Below are positions 1 through 6,762 of a stretch of 8,167 nucleotides of DNA, one piece after another. This DNA is from Anaerotignum sp. GTDB lineage: Bacteria > Bacillota > Clostridia > Lachnospirales > Anaerotignaceae. Numbering within the stretch: the stretch's first letter is position 1; every line of letters begins with the position of its first letter. Below the pieces are notes generated by a model. The model did no database searches. It saw only the letters and a program-made list of their open reading frames with translations, and was not told the DNA's origin. Made by a program: the position numbers and the translations under genes. Where the stretch lies: assembly GCA_020024395.1 (NCBI GenBank), contig JAHHTV010000063.1, positions 1 to 8,167 of the forward strand. The letters are read 5' to 3'.

Positions 1-75
1 ATATATATTATACTGTCACTTTTGTGGAGCGCTATCACGAACAACATTTTTCAAAATTTTTTTACTGAAAAATAG

Positions 76-116
76 CAGGGGTTTTTGTGTGCGTTTCACA
101 CAAAAACCCTGTTTTT
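76..116 (+). terminator. Strong rho-independent terminator or attenuator ahead of nhaC
   Basis: Positions 76-91 (CAGGGGTTTTTGTGTG) pair with 97-111 (CACACAAAAACCCTG), leaving one bulged G and a 5-base loop, and are followed directly by TTTTT at 112-116. This is the form of an intrinsic terminator on the plus strand. It may end an upstream gene lying outside the window. A TATACT hexamer at 9-14 could be a -10 box whose -35 is cut off, in which case the hairpin would be an attenuator in the nhaC leader. Read on the minus strand the hairpin is followed by GCTATTTTTC, so weak bidirectional action is possible. Confidence 0.75.
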
Positions 117-135
117 GTGTTTCCGCAAACTGTTT

Positions 136-164
136 TTGCCTGTTTGACAGGTACGTAATACTAT
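136..164 (+). promoter_or_regulatory. Possible weak sigma-A promoter of nhaC
   Basis: TTGCCT at 136-141 and TACTAT at 159-164 are separated by 17 bases, and each matches the consensus at four of six positions. It lies between the hairpin at 76-116 and the nhaC start, where a promoter is needed if that hairpin is a full terminator. A perfect TTGACA at 144-149 overlaps it but has no good -10 at 16-18 bases. Low confidence. Confidence 0.3.
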
Positions 165-198
165 TTTTCACATTTTTATGAGAGGAGTTTGAGAGGGT

Positions 199-1839
199 AT
201 GTTTCAACAAAAAACAAAAACACATATGAGAAATTTCATCATATTCTCTGTGGTTTTGGTACTGATGAGCTTCACCGTATTTGCAGCAGGTAAAGAAACT
301 GCGGCAAGCCCCAGCAACATGTATGCAACATTTTGGGCTTTGGTACCACCAATTGTTGCCATCATATTGGCATTGATTACAAAAGAGGTATTTTCTTCTT
401 TATTTGTCGGGATTGTAACTGGGTGTTTATTCTACACCAATTTTAATGTTGGTGAGGCATTTTTGGTTATGGTCAGCGACACCACAAAAGGCGGGATATT
501 GGCAAATATTTCTGACCCTGGAAAAGGCGGTATTTTGATATTCCTTGTGGTGTTGGGTGTATTGGTTGCTCTGATGAACAAAGCAGGCGGTTCTGCGGCT
601 TATGGTAGATGGGCAAGCCAACGTATCAAAACCAGAAAAGGTGCTTTGCTTTCTACATTTGTATTGGGTGTATTGGTATTTGTAGACGATTATTTTAACT
701 GTCTTACTGTTGGTAGCGTTATGCGTCCTGTCACAGACACACACCAAGTATCTCGTGCAAAATTGGCATATATCATAGACGCAACCGCAGCACCAATTTG
801 TATCATTGCGCCAATTTCTTCTTGGGCAGCAGCCGTATCTGGTGTTGTAGAAGGTGGTAATGGTTTGGAATTATTTATCCGTTCCATACCTTATAACTTT
901 TATGCATTGTTGACAATTGTGGCAATGTTAACATTAACCATATTAAATTTTGACTTCGGCCCTATGCGTCGTCATGAAATCAATGCACAAGAACACAACG
1001 ATTTATTCACAACAGATGCAAGACCTTTTGAAAATGCAGAAGAAACTGGCGTTGTGGGCAATGGTGGCGTGATTGACTTAATATTGCCTGTTATCATATT
1101 GATTATCTGTTGTGTGGTTGGTATGGTTTATACTGGTGGATTTTTCAGCGGTACACCTTTTATAGAAGCATTTGCAGGCTGTGATGCAGCACGCAGTTTG
1201 GCACTTGGTTCTGTTGCCGCTTTGATATTTACATTTTTGATTTATATTCCACGTCGTGTGTTGCGTTTTAGCGACTTTATGGACTGTTTAGCAGAAGGTT
1301 TCCGTGCAATGGTACCTGCCATACTGATATTGACATTTGCTTGGACATTGAGTGGTGTGACAGGGCTTTTGGGTGCAAATGTATTTGTTGCCAATTTGTT
1401 GGCTGAGACCGAAGGTATTTTGAATTTCTTGTTGCCTGTGATTGTATTCTGTATTGCTGTATTTTTGGCATTTTCCACAGGCACTTCTTGGGGTACATTT
1501 GGTATTTTGTTGCCCATCGTCGTACCCATTATGGAACCTGGCAGTGAACTGATGGTAATCACTGTTGCAGCAACACTTGCTGGTGCAGTTGCTGGTGACC
1601 ATTGCTCCCCCATTTCCGATACCACAATCATGGCATCCACAGGGGCACAATGTGACCACATCAACCACGTTTCTACACAGCTTCCCTACGCTTTGATGGT
1701 TGCATTTGTTTCTGCGGCAAACTATATTTTGACTGCATTTGTGCAAAACTGGCTCATCAATTTGCCAATTGCCATTGCATCTATGATTTTGACCATACTG
1801 CTTGTGAAAAAATTCTATCAATCAAAAACAAACGCATAA
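199..1839 (+). CDS. Na+/H+ antiporter, NhaC family (large form)
   Basis: Integral membrane protein of 546 residues that would exchange sodium for protons across the cytoplasmic membrane; the substrate is inferred from family only. A signal-like hydrophobic stretch (about residues 11-29) is followed by roughly a dozen membrane segments. Family hallmarks are DDYFNCLTVG at 163-172 with charged residues inside the membrane, the nearby MRPVTD, TGTSWGTFGI at 427-436, and AGDHCSPISDTT at 465-476. The acidic loop at about 252-290 is soluble. The protein is longer than the roughly 450-470 residues of NhaC/MleN and fits the larger NhaC-like clostridial group. The start at 199 has AGAGGAG at 181-187, an 11-base spacing; the next ATG (226) has no ribosome site. 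Transcribed alone and closed by a terminator. Malate/lactate or another organic-acid antiport cannot be excluded. Confidence 0.9.
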   Translation: MFQQKTKTHMRNFIIFSVVLVLMSFTVFAAGKETAASPSNMYATFWALVPPIVAIILALITKEVFSSLFVGIVTGCLFYTNFNVGEAFLVMVSDTTKGGILANISDPGKGGILIFLVVLGVLVALMNKAGGSAAYGRWASQRIKTRKGALLSTFVLGVLVFVDDYFNCLTVGSVMRPVTDTHQVSRAKLAYIIDATAAPICIIAPISSWAAAVSGVVEGGNGLELFIRSIPYNFYALLTIVAMLTLTILNFDFGPMRRHEINAQEHNDLFTTDARPFENAEETGVVGNGGVIDLILPVIILIICCVVGMVYTGGFFSGTPFIEAFAGCDAARSLALGSVAALIFTFLIYIPRRVLRFSDFMDCLAEGFRAMVPAILILTFAWTLSGVTGLLGANVFVANLLAETEGILNFLLPVIVFCIAVFLAFSTGTSWGTFGILLPIVVPIMEPGSELMVITVAATLAGAVAGDHCSPISDTTIMASTGAQCDHINHVSTQLPYALMVAFVSAANYILTAFVQNWLINLPIAIASMILTILLVKKFYQSKTNA

Positions 1840-1854
1840 TATCATACAAATATG

Positions 1855-1887
1855 CTCCAACCATTTATGGTTGGAGTTATTTTTTTT
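1855..1887 (+). terminator. Intrinsic terminator of the NhaC-family gene
   Basis: CTCCAACCA (1855-1863) pairs perfectly with TGGTTGGAG (1868-1876) around a TTTA loop and is followed by TTATTTTTTTT (1877-1887), starting 15 bases after the stop codon. The T-tract overlaps the stop codon of the converging lipoprotein gene. The minus strand lacks a comparable T-tract, so termination is mainly for the plus strand. Confidence 0.9.
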
Positions 1888-2275
1888 ACCGCATTCTTGT
1901 TTTTTCTTCTTTTTCTATTTGTGAAACGATATTTTCATCCATCGTCACAGATACAAAATATAATGTATCATCTGCCTGCACTGTGGCAGCTTGCACATCA
2001 TTTGTCAGTTGTTTTTGTTCTTTTTTTTGCAAATCCTTTGTACGCAATCCAATAATTGCTGTATGCCCTTCTATCACAACAGCACTGCCTGTCACACCAT
2101 CTATACGCCCAATTTTTTCTTTGACATCTGCTGCTCTTTCTGCCATAGATTTTCCATTTTTGATTTCCTCTGCCTTTGCTGTTCTTGCTTTGAGCAAATT
2201 ATTTTCTGTCACTGCCAAAGAACAGCCACAACAAACAAAAATCGCCAAAAAACAACTCAAAACCATTTTTTTCAT
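1886..2275 (-). CDS. YhcN/YlaJ-like sporulation lipoprotein
   Basis: A 129-residue exported lipoprotein. The N-terminus is a basic MKKM followed by a hydrophobic core and a lipobox-like CCGC, with Cys18 the likely lipidated residue; position -3 is Cys rather than the usual Leu. After a charged linker, residues 46-75 carry the core pattern of the YhcN/YlaJ spore lipoprotein family (Pfam Spore_YhcN_YlaJ): AERAADVKEKIGRIDGV, then a strand with SAVVIEGHTAIIGL, and later a second strand LYFVSVTMDE. In Bacillus, members of this family are found in spores or affect germination; the role here is inferred. A G-rich ribosome site (GGGGG, 2285-2289) lies 9 bases from the ATG. No sigma-A promoter is evident upstream, which would suit a sporulation sigma factor, but no clear sporulation promoter was recognised either. 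The gene converges on the NhaC-family gene. Confidence 0.82.
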   Translation of the reverse strand: MKKMVLSCFLAIFVCCGCSLAVTENNLLKARTAKAEEIKNGKSMAERAADVKEKIGRIDGVTGSAVVIEGHTAIIGLRTKDLQKKEQKQLTNDVQAATVQADDTLYFVSVTMDENIVSQIEKEEKTRMR

Positions 2276-2362
2276 GTCTTTCTGCCCCCTTTTTTCTTTT
2301 TATATTACCCCAAAAAATGATTTTTTGTTTTGTAAAATACAGTGATTTTTTTTGTGATTTTC

Positions 2363-2371
2363 TGTTATACT
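2363..2371 (+). promoter_or_regulatory. Extended -10 promoter of the 51-residue gene
   Basis: TGTTATACT at 2363-2371 is an extended -10 element (TG, one base, then TATACT, one mismatch to TATAAT). No good -35 lies 17 bases upstream, which extended -10 promoters tolerate. It is 25 bases ahead of the ATG and just before the ribosome binding site at 2381-2386. Confidence 0.55.
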
Positions 2372-2395
2372 GAAAACAAAAGGAGGTATTGTGCT

Positions 2396-2551
2396 ATGCC
2401 AAAACATCAACGCATTTCCATTTCTGACATTGACGAAACGCCCAAAAATGGGCATTATATCACAAACACAGAATATCGACGCATACAAGCATTGCTTGCC
2501 ATATGCAGTGGGATTGTCGCAATTTTGATATGTCTGCCACGCAAAAAATAA
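2396..2551 (+). CDS. Small hypothetical protein with one C-terminal membrane segment
   Basis: A 51-residue protein of unknown function. The first 28 residues are polar and charged (MPKHQRISISDIDETPKNGH and onward). Residues 30-48 (about IQALLAICSGIVAILICLP) form one hydrophobic helix, ending in RKK, so the protein would sit in the membrane with the basic tail probably cytoplasmic. The start is fixed by a consensus AGGAGG at 2381-2386, 9 bases from the ATG, and an extended -10 box at 2363-2371. The reading frame is open upstream from a GTG at 2342, but that would start inside the promoter. It lies divergent to the lipoprotein gene and 76 bases ahead of ychF with no terminator between, so read-through into ychF is possible. 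I do not recognise the family. Confidence 0.65.
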   Translation: MPKHQRISISDIDETPKNGHYITNTEYRRIQALLAICSGIVAILICLPRKK

Positions 2552-2559
2552 CGTATTTC

Positions 2560-2588
2560 TTGCCATTTGATTGGCTTTTGGTTATAAT
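2560..2588 (+). promoter_or_regulatory. Sigma-A promoter of ychF
   Basis: TTGCCA (2560-2565, five of six matches to TTGACA), a 17-base spacer, then a perfect TATAAT (2583-2588). The -35 begins 9 bases after the stop codon of the preceding small gene. Transcription would start near 2595, giving a leader of about 33 bases that carries the AAGGAAG ribosome site at 2611-2617. Confidence 0.88.
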
Positions 2589-2627
2589 GAAAAACAGTAT
2601 TGACAAAAGAAAGGAAGAAGAAAACAA

Positions 2628-3725
2628 ATGAAACTGGGTATTGTAGGTTTGCCCAATGTGGGCAAAAGCACATTGTTCAATTCTATGACACTGGGCAAAG
2701 CAGAGGCGGCAAATTATCCCTTCTGTACCATTGACCCAAATGTGGGCATTGTAACGGTTCCTGATGACCGTTTGAACAAATTAACAGAAATGTATCATTC
2801 CGCAAAAACAGTGCCTGCGGTTATCGAATTTGTAGATATTGCAGGATTGGTGCGTGGTGCGAGCAAAGGCGAAGGTTTGGGCAATAAATTTTTATCTCAC
2901 ATCAGAGAAGTAGATGCCATTGTACATGTGGTACGTTGTTTCCAAGATGGCAATGTGGTACACGTTGACGGTTCTATCGACCCCATTCGTGACATCGAAA
3001 CCATCAATTTGGAACTGGTATTTTCCGATTTGGAAATACTGGATAGACGTATTGCCAAAACAGGAAAAATGGCAAAAGCTGACAAATCTTTGCAAAAAGA
3101 AATGGATATTCTCCAAAAATTAAAAGATGCTTTAGAACAAGGTATTTCTGCAAGAGCTGTGGAATTTGACACGCCTGAAGAAAAAGCATTTGTCAACAGC
3201 TTGACACTTTTGACAGCAAAGCCTGTATTATATGCTGCAAACGTTTCAGAAGATGATTTGGCAGACGATGGTGCGTCCAATGAATTTGTTTCTCGTGTGA
3301 GAGAATATGCCAAAAATGAACACAACGAAGTATTTGTATTATGTGCAAAAATCGAAGAAGAAATTTCTGATTTAGATGAAGCAGATAAAAAAGAATTTTT
3401 GGCAGATTTGGGTGTGGAAGGCAGTGGCTTAGACCGTTTGATTGCTGCAAGCTATCACCTGTTGGGTCTGATTAGTTATTTGACTGCTGGCCCACAGGAA
3501 ACCAGAGCATGGACAATCACAAATGGCACAAAAGCACCACAAGCTGCTGGTAAAATACACAGTGATTTTGAACGTGGTTTTATTCGTGCAGAAGTGGTTG
3601 CATATGATGACTTGATGCAAGCTGGTTCTTACACTGTTGCAAAAGAACAAGGCTTAGTCCGTTCTGAAGGCAAAGAATATGTTGTCAAAGATGGTGACGT
3701 GGTATTGTTCCGTTTTAATGTATAA
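2628..3725 (+). CDS. ychF: Redox/stress-related nucleotide-binding GTPase-fold protein YchF (OLA1 family)
   Basis: A 365-residue cytoplasmic P-loop protein, the usual length for YchF. The Walker A (G1) motif GLPNVGKST is at residues 7-15, the switch II DIAG at 70-73 is followed by GLVRGASKGEGLGNKFL, and the G4 site is NVSE at 205-208 in place of NKxD. That change is the known reason YchF/OLA1 proteins prefer ATP to GTP. A coiled, charged insert (about 128-170) and a C-terminal TGS domain (about 281-364, ending in VVLFRFNV) complete the family order. The protein binds ribosomes and is linked to stress responses and translation in other bacteria. The start has AAGGAAG 10 bases upstream. It has its own near-consensus promoter and a terminator. 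Nothing in it is unusual. Confidence 0.97.
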   Translation: MKLGIVGLPNVGKSTLFNSMTLGKAEAANYPFCTIDPNVGIVTVPDDRLNKLTEMYHSAKTVPAVIEFVDIAGLVRGASKGEGLGNKFLSHIREVDAIVHVVRCFQDGNVVHVDGSIDPIRDIETINLELVFSDLEILDRRIAKTGKMAKADKSLQKEMDILQKLKDALEQGISARAVEFDTPEEKAFVNSLTLLTAKPVLYAANVSEDDLADDGASNEFVSRVREYAKNEHNEVFVLCAKIEEEISDLDEADKKEFLADLGVEGSGLDRLIAASYHLLGLISYLTAGPQETRAWTITNGTKAPQAAGKIHSDFERGFIRAEVVAYDDLMQAGSYTVAKEQGLVRSEGKEYVVKDGDVVLFRFNV

Positions 3726-3741
3726 TTTTTTTATAAAAGCC

Positions 3742-3775
3742 AAGAGCAAATCCATGATTGGATTTGCTCTTTTTT
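3742..3775 (+). terminator. Intrinsic terminator of ychF, possibly shared with the converging permease gene
   Basis: AAGAGCAAATCC (3742-3753) pairs perfectly with GGATTTGCTCTT (3760-3771), a 12-base stem with a 6-base loop (ATGATT), followed by TTTT to 3775. It starts 16 bases after the ychF stop. The stop codon of the converging permease gene (3774-3776) touches the T-tract. On the minus strand the hairpin is followed by GGCTTTTAT, so it may also stop that transcript, less efficiently. Confidence 0.88.
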
Positions 3776-4532
3776 ATGCTATCATTTCCCATATGGTTTT
3801 TGCCAAAAATATCACCAAAACACCCATCATAAACGGTTTAACAAATTTTACCCCTTTTTTTGCAAATAATTTCACACCAATATAATTGCCCATAATGCTA
3901 AAACACCCTGCAACAATCCCTAATTGCAAATCTACCACACCATTTGCCAAAAATACCATCAAAGCTGAAATATTGGTAGACAAATTGATGACTTTTGTTG
4001 TGCCTGCTGCTTCTGTCAATGCAATGTGTGCCAAAGCTGTAAAAAGCAATATCAAAAATGTGCCTGTCCCTGGGCCATAAAAGCCATCATACACACCAAT
4101 ACAAAATGATATGATTGCACACAAAAACAATGTTTTTCCATAAGCAAATGGTGCTTTATCTGCTGTCAAACTCTTTTTGCCCATCACATAAAATGCTGTC
4201 AATGGCAATATTATCACCATCACCACACGAAATACATCTGCGGAAAGTAACAATGTCATTTTTGCCCCCAAATAAGACCCTACCAATGCAAATGCCACAC
4301 AGGGCAATGCTTGTTTCCAGTTGATATATCCATTTTTGGCAAAACGATATGTTGCAATCGTTGTACCCATTACCGCACTCATTTTATTGGTTGCAATCGC
4401 CGTATGCACTGGCACGCCTGCAATCATATAAGCAGGCAGAGAAATCAAACCGCCACCCCCTGCAATGGCATCTACCACCCCTGCCGCAAACACCAAAGGG
4501 CATATCATCAAATACACAAGCAAACTTTCCAT
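3774..4532 (-). CDS. TauE/SafE-family sulfite/organosulfonate exporter-like permease
   Basis: A 252-residue membrane protein with about eight hydrophobic segments, the normal size for the TauE/SafE (former DUF81) family. The family's internal duplication is plain: GVVDAIAGGGG at residues 18-28 and its counterpart GVYDGFYGPGTG at 146-157, each followed by a membrane segment. ATNKMSAVMGT (47-57) and the matching TTKVINLSTNISAL (178-191) are also a repeat pair. Members export sulfite, sulfoacetate or other small sulfur anions, but the substrate cannot be read from the sequence. The start at 4532 is chosen because AAGGAGA (4538-4544) lies 5-6 bases upstream; an in-frame ATG at 4610 would start inside the terminator-like hairpin and has no ribosome site. 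It lies downstream of tcdA on the same strand, across a 91-base gap holding that hairpin. Confidence 0.88.
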   Translation of the reverse strand: MESLLVYLMICPLVFAAGVVDAIAGGGGLISLPAYMIAGVPVHTAIATNKMSAVMGTTIATYRFAKNGYINWKQALPCVAFALVGSYLGAKMTLLLSADVFRVVMVIILPLTAFYVMGKKSLTADKAPFAYGKTLFLCAIISFCIGVYDGFYGPGTGTFLILLFTALAHIALTEAAGTTKVINLSTNISALMVFLANGVVDLQLGIVAGCFSIMGNYIGVKLFAKKGVKFVKPFMMGVLVIFLAKTIWEMIA

Positions 4533-4562
4533 ATTTTTCTCCTTTTTTCTTATTTTACATAT

Positions 4563-4620
4563 AAAAAAGCTTGATGGTATCAAGCAGATATGCAACATCT
4601 GCGGATACAACCAAGCTTTT
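4563..4620 (-). terminator. Terminator/attenuator between tcdA and the TauE/SafE gene, with two alternative folds
   Basis: Read on the minus strand, this starts 3 bases after the tcdA stop. Fold A is a compact intrinsic terminator: GCTTGAT (4585-4579), loop ACC, ATCAAGC (4575-4569), then TTTTTT (4568-4563). Fold B is a long interrupted hairpin: AAAAGCTTG (4620-4612) with CAAGCTTTT (4573-4565), GTATC (4608-4604) with GATAC (4581-4577), and GCAGAT (4602-4597) with ATCTGC (4589-4584), around a 7-base loop. The folds share bases and exclude each other. The simplest reading is the tcdA terminator; an attenuator for the downstream permease gene is possible. Confidence 0.8.
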
Positions 4621-4623
4621 CAC

Positions 4624-5346
4624 TCATTCTAGCACAATCCCTGCAATATGTCGTATCACTTCTCCTGCCAACAGCATACCTGCCACTGGCGGCACAAAAG
4701 ACAAACTGCCTGGTATCTGCCGTTTGCCTGTTTCACAGGACATTGCGGGCTTTTTTGGCAATTCTTTGGAATACACCACTTTGACACCAGAAATCCCTCG
4801 TTCTTTCAATTCTTTGCGCATCACCTTTGCCAAAGGACATACCGATGTTTTTGCAATATCTACAATTTCAAAACGAGATGGGTCAAATTTATTTCCCGTA
4901 CCCATACAACTGATAATGGGTGTATTTGCCTTTTTTGCTTCTTCAATCAATATCAATTTCGATGTTATGGTATCAATGGCATCTATGACATAATCATAAT
5001 ACGAAAAATCAAATATACTGCGGTTTTGCGCACCATACACCAAGCAATGTGGCTCCACAATGGTTTCTGGTGAAATGTCTGCAATACGCTCTGCCATTAC
5101 ATCTACCTTTTTTCGTCCAATGGTGGTTTGTAATGCCACAAGCTGTCGATTGCTGTTTGTCAAACTTACAATATCACCATCTACCAATGTAATATGTCCC
5201 ACACCACCTCTTGCCAATGCTTCCGCTGCAAAAGAACCTACACCACCTACACCAAATAATGCAACTTTTGATTTTTTCAATTTTTGTATTGCTTCTTCTC
5301 CCAATAATAACTCTGCACGTGAAAATAAATGCAAATCTTTTTCCAT
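4624..5346 (-). CDS. tcdA: tRNA threonylcarbamoyladenosine dehydratase TcdA (CsdL/YgdL)
   Basis: A 240-residue cytoplasmic enzyme of the E1-like ThiF/MoeB superfamily. By family it uses ATP to dehydrate t6A37 to the cyclic form ct6A37 in tRNAs reading ANN codons. The N-terminal FSRAELLLG is typical of TcdA. The nucleotide-binding loop GVGGVGS is at residues 32-38, LVDGD with the ribose-binding Asp56 follows, then TNSNRQ (63-68), the DAIDTI helix start at 122-127, and CMGTGNKFDP (147-156), matching the family's GxGxxxDP region. SFVPPVAGMLLAGEVIR near the C-terminus is also typical. There is no rhodanese or ubiquitin-like extension. GGGAGG lies 8 bases upstream of the ATG. It follows the membrane-fusion gene by 18 bases and is probably transcribed with it. 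A different ThiF-like activating enzyme is possible but less likely. Confidence 0.92.
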   Translation of the reverse strand: MEKDLHLFSRAELLLGEEAIQKLKKSKVALFGVGGVGSFAAEALARGGVGHITLVDGDIVSLTNSNRQLVALQTTIGRKKVDVMAERIADISPETIVEPHCLVYGAQNRSIFDFSYYDYVIDAIDTITSKLILIEEAKKANTPIISCMGTGNKFDPSRFEIVDIAKTSVCPLAKVMRKELKERGISGVKVVYSKELPKKPAMSCETGKRQIPGSLSFVPPVAGMLLAGEVIRHIAGIVLE

Positions 5347-5364
5347 GCCTTTCCTCCCATATTG

Positions 5365-6723
5365 TCATATCTTTTGTTTTTTCTGGCACTTTGGTGCCTT
5401 TTGCCATGGAAATGGTTCATATAAATACAACATTGTACGAACAATGCTGTCACCTTGTTTTCCCTTTAATTCATAATCTGCAATGGCTTTTACTTCTGGT
5501 ATGGCATCTGCTGTCGCATAAGACATATCTGCTGCTGCCATCATAGACAAATCATTTTTGTTTGTGCCAAATGCAACGATTTTGGTATTTTTTGCATTTT
5601 CCATATCATCTAGCATACGTCGCATCATATATTCTTTTGTTGCAGTTTTGTGGTAAATTTTCAAATGACAATATGCTTCTGGTGTTTCTGATTTGTCACG
5701 CAAAAACAACAAATCTTCTGCACCATCTAGCTGTTTGATTTCCTGTTCCACCATATCTGCCTGTTTATCCTGCAATACCAATAAAATATAGACAGGTATC
5801 CCTTCCTCTGGCATATCACCATATACATAATTTCTATGTGGGGATATTCTGGCTTTTTCATATAACTTTTGTTCTTCTTCATTTTGAAAATCTTTATGAT
5901 AAATCAGCAAAACATCTTGCAACACAACATTCAAAAAATAATGTATATCTTTTTGTTGCAAAAAATCACAAATACGCTTTGTCATTTCTTTGGAAAGCCC
6001 ATGACACGCCAAATATCGTTTTTGTTTCAAATCATATAAAACTGCACCATCCATTGCAATGACAGGTAATTTCAAATGAATATTCCCCACATCTGCAAGC
6101 AATGATGCAGGTGTACGTTCTGTAGCAATGGTAAATTTTGCACCATCATTCAAAAGCTGATTTAATTCAAACACACTATAAGGACTAACACCGCATTTTT
6201 CACAGCATAATGCCCCATCAAAACCAGATACAAAAAAGAACTCTTTATGTTTTTTTCTTGGAAAATGTATGATATTTACGCCCAATGATACCAAAATACC
6301 CACAATCGTTTCAAAGGAACGGTCAATCGCATCCATAAGAGGCCCATGCACACCATTGGATAGCGTGACACTCAACAATACAACACCTGCCATAGCTGAT
6401 GCACCTGTTTTTTTCAGCACAACGGTAATATACATCGCTGGGATAACTGCAAATGAGATGCACAAATATTGTATCCATTCCAAATCAGGCGGTATCCATT
6501 GCACACCATACAACACCAAAAGCCCCATAATCGCTCCTGTAAATGTACCAACAACACGATTAAATGCAACAGTGACGCTGTTTTCCACATGTGGCTGCAT
6601 ACAGATAATCGCTGCAATGGTAGAAAACACAGGCGCCCCCTGTTTGCCACGCAACAAATAAATCAATAAACAAATCGCAACGGCAATCGCCGTTTTTATC
6701 ATGCGCATACCAATTTTTGGCAA
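5365..6723 (-). CDS. Membrane protein: ArAE/FUSC-type transporter half fused to a HAD (Cof-like) domain with a degenerate active site
   Basis: A 452-residue two-part protein. Residues 1-155 hold about six hydrophobic segments and match the aromatic acid exporter/FUSC N-terminal pattern: IGMRMIKTA, then FSTIAAIICMQP, then FNRVVGTFTGA. Residues 162-432 follow the Cof-type HAD hydrolase motif order. Motif I reads GFDGA (167-171) where DxDGT is expected, so the nucleophile Asp is Gly. Motif II Thr201 (ATER) and motif III Lys363 are present. Motif IV is GTNKND (386-391), its first Asp replaced by Thr. DxDGT Asp169 and the final ND are kept. The cytosolic half is therefore probably not a working phosphatase. 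The start is a TTG at 6723 with GGAGG 8 bases upstream; a TTG at 6747 is in frame but lies about 10 bases from the predicted transcript start and lacks a ribosome site. It is first gene of a likely operon with tcdA. Confidence 0.82.
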   Translation of the reverse strand: MPKIGMRMIKTAIAVAICLLIYLLRGKQGAPVFSTIAAIICMQPHVENSVTVAFNRVVGTFTGAIMGLLVLYGVQWIPPDLEWIQYLCISFAVIPAMYITVVLKKTGASAMAGVVLLSVTLSNGVHGPLMDAIDRSFETIVGILVSLGVNIIHFPRKKHKEFFFVSGFDGALCCEKCGVSPYSVFELNQLLNDGAKFTIATERTPASLLADVGNIHLKLPVIAMDGAVLYDLKQKRYLACHGLSKEMTKRICDFLQQKDIHYFLNVVLQDVLLIYHKDFQNEEEQKLYEKARISPHRNYVYGDMPEEGIPVYILLVLQDKQADMVEQEIKQLDGAEDLLFLRDKSETPEAYCHLKIYHKTATKEYMMRRMLDDMENAKNTKIVAFGTNKNDLSMMAAADMSYATADAIPEVKAIADYELKGKQGDSIVRTMLYLYEPFPWQKAPKCQKKQKI

Positions 6724-6762
6724 TTTTGTTTCCTCCGTTTCAGCCAATCATTTTATTATCAC

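Noticed and set aside
144..149. Perfect TTGACA as the nhaC -35 element
   Set aside because: No acceptable -10 lies 16-18 bases downstream (the position reads TTCACA); it forms the loop and arm of a small CCTGT/ACAGG hairpin instead.
16..225. 69-codon minus-strand frame across the nhaC leader
   Set aside because: It runs through the terminator hairpin and the nhaC start region and has no ribosome site or recognisable protein features.
1242..1821. Open frames of 140 and 177 codons on the minus strand
   Set aside because: They are antisense to the well-supported NhaC-family gene, with implausible composition and no start signals.
1852..2345. Plus-strand open frames of 67, 120 and 109 codons
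   Set aside because: They overlap the lipoprotein gene in antisense; the first begins inside the nhaC terminator hairpin.
4533..4610. 26-residue N-terminal extension of the TauE/SafE permease from the ATG at 4610
   Set aside because: It would translate the hairpin region, lacks a ribosome site, and skips the good AAGGAGA placed for the ATG at 4532.
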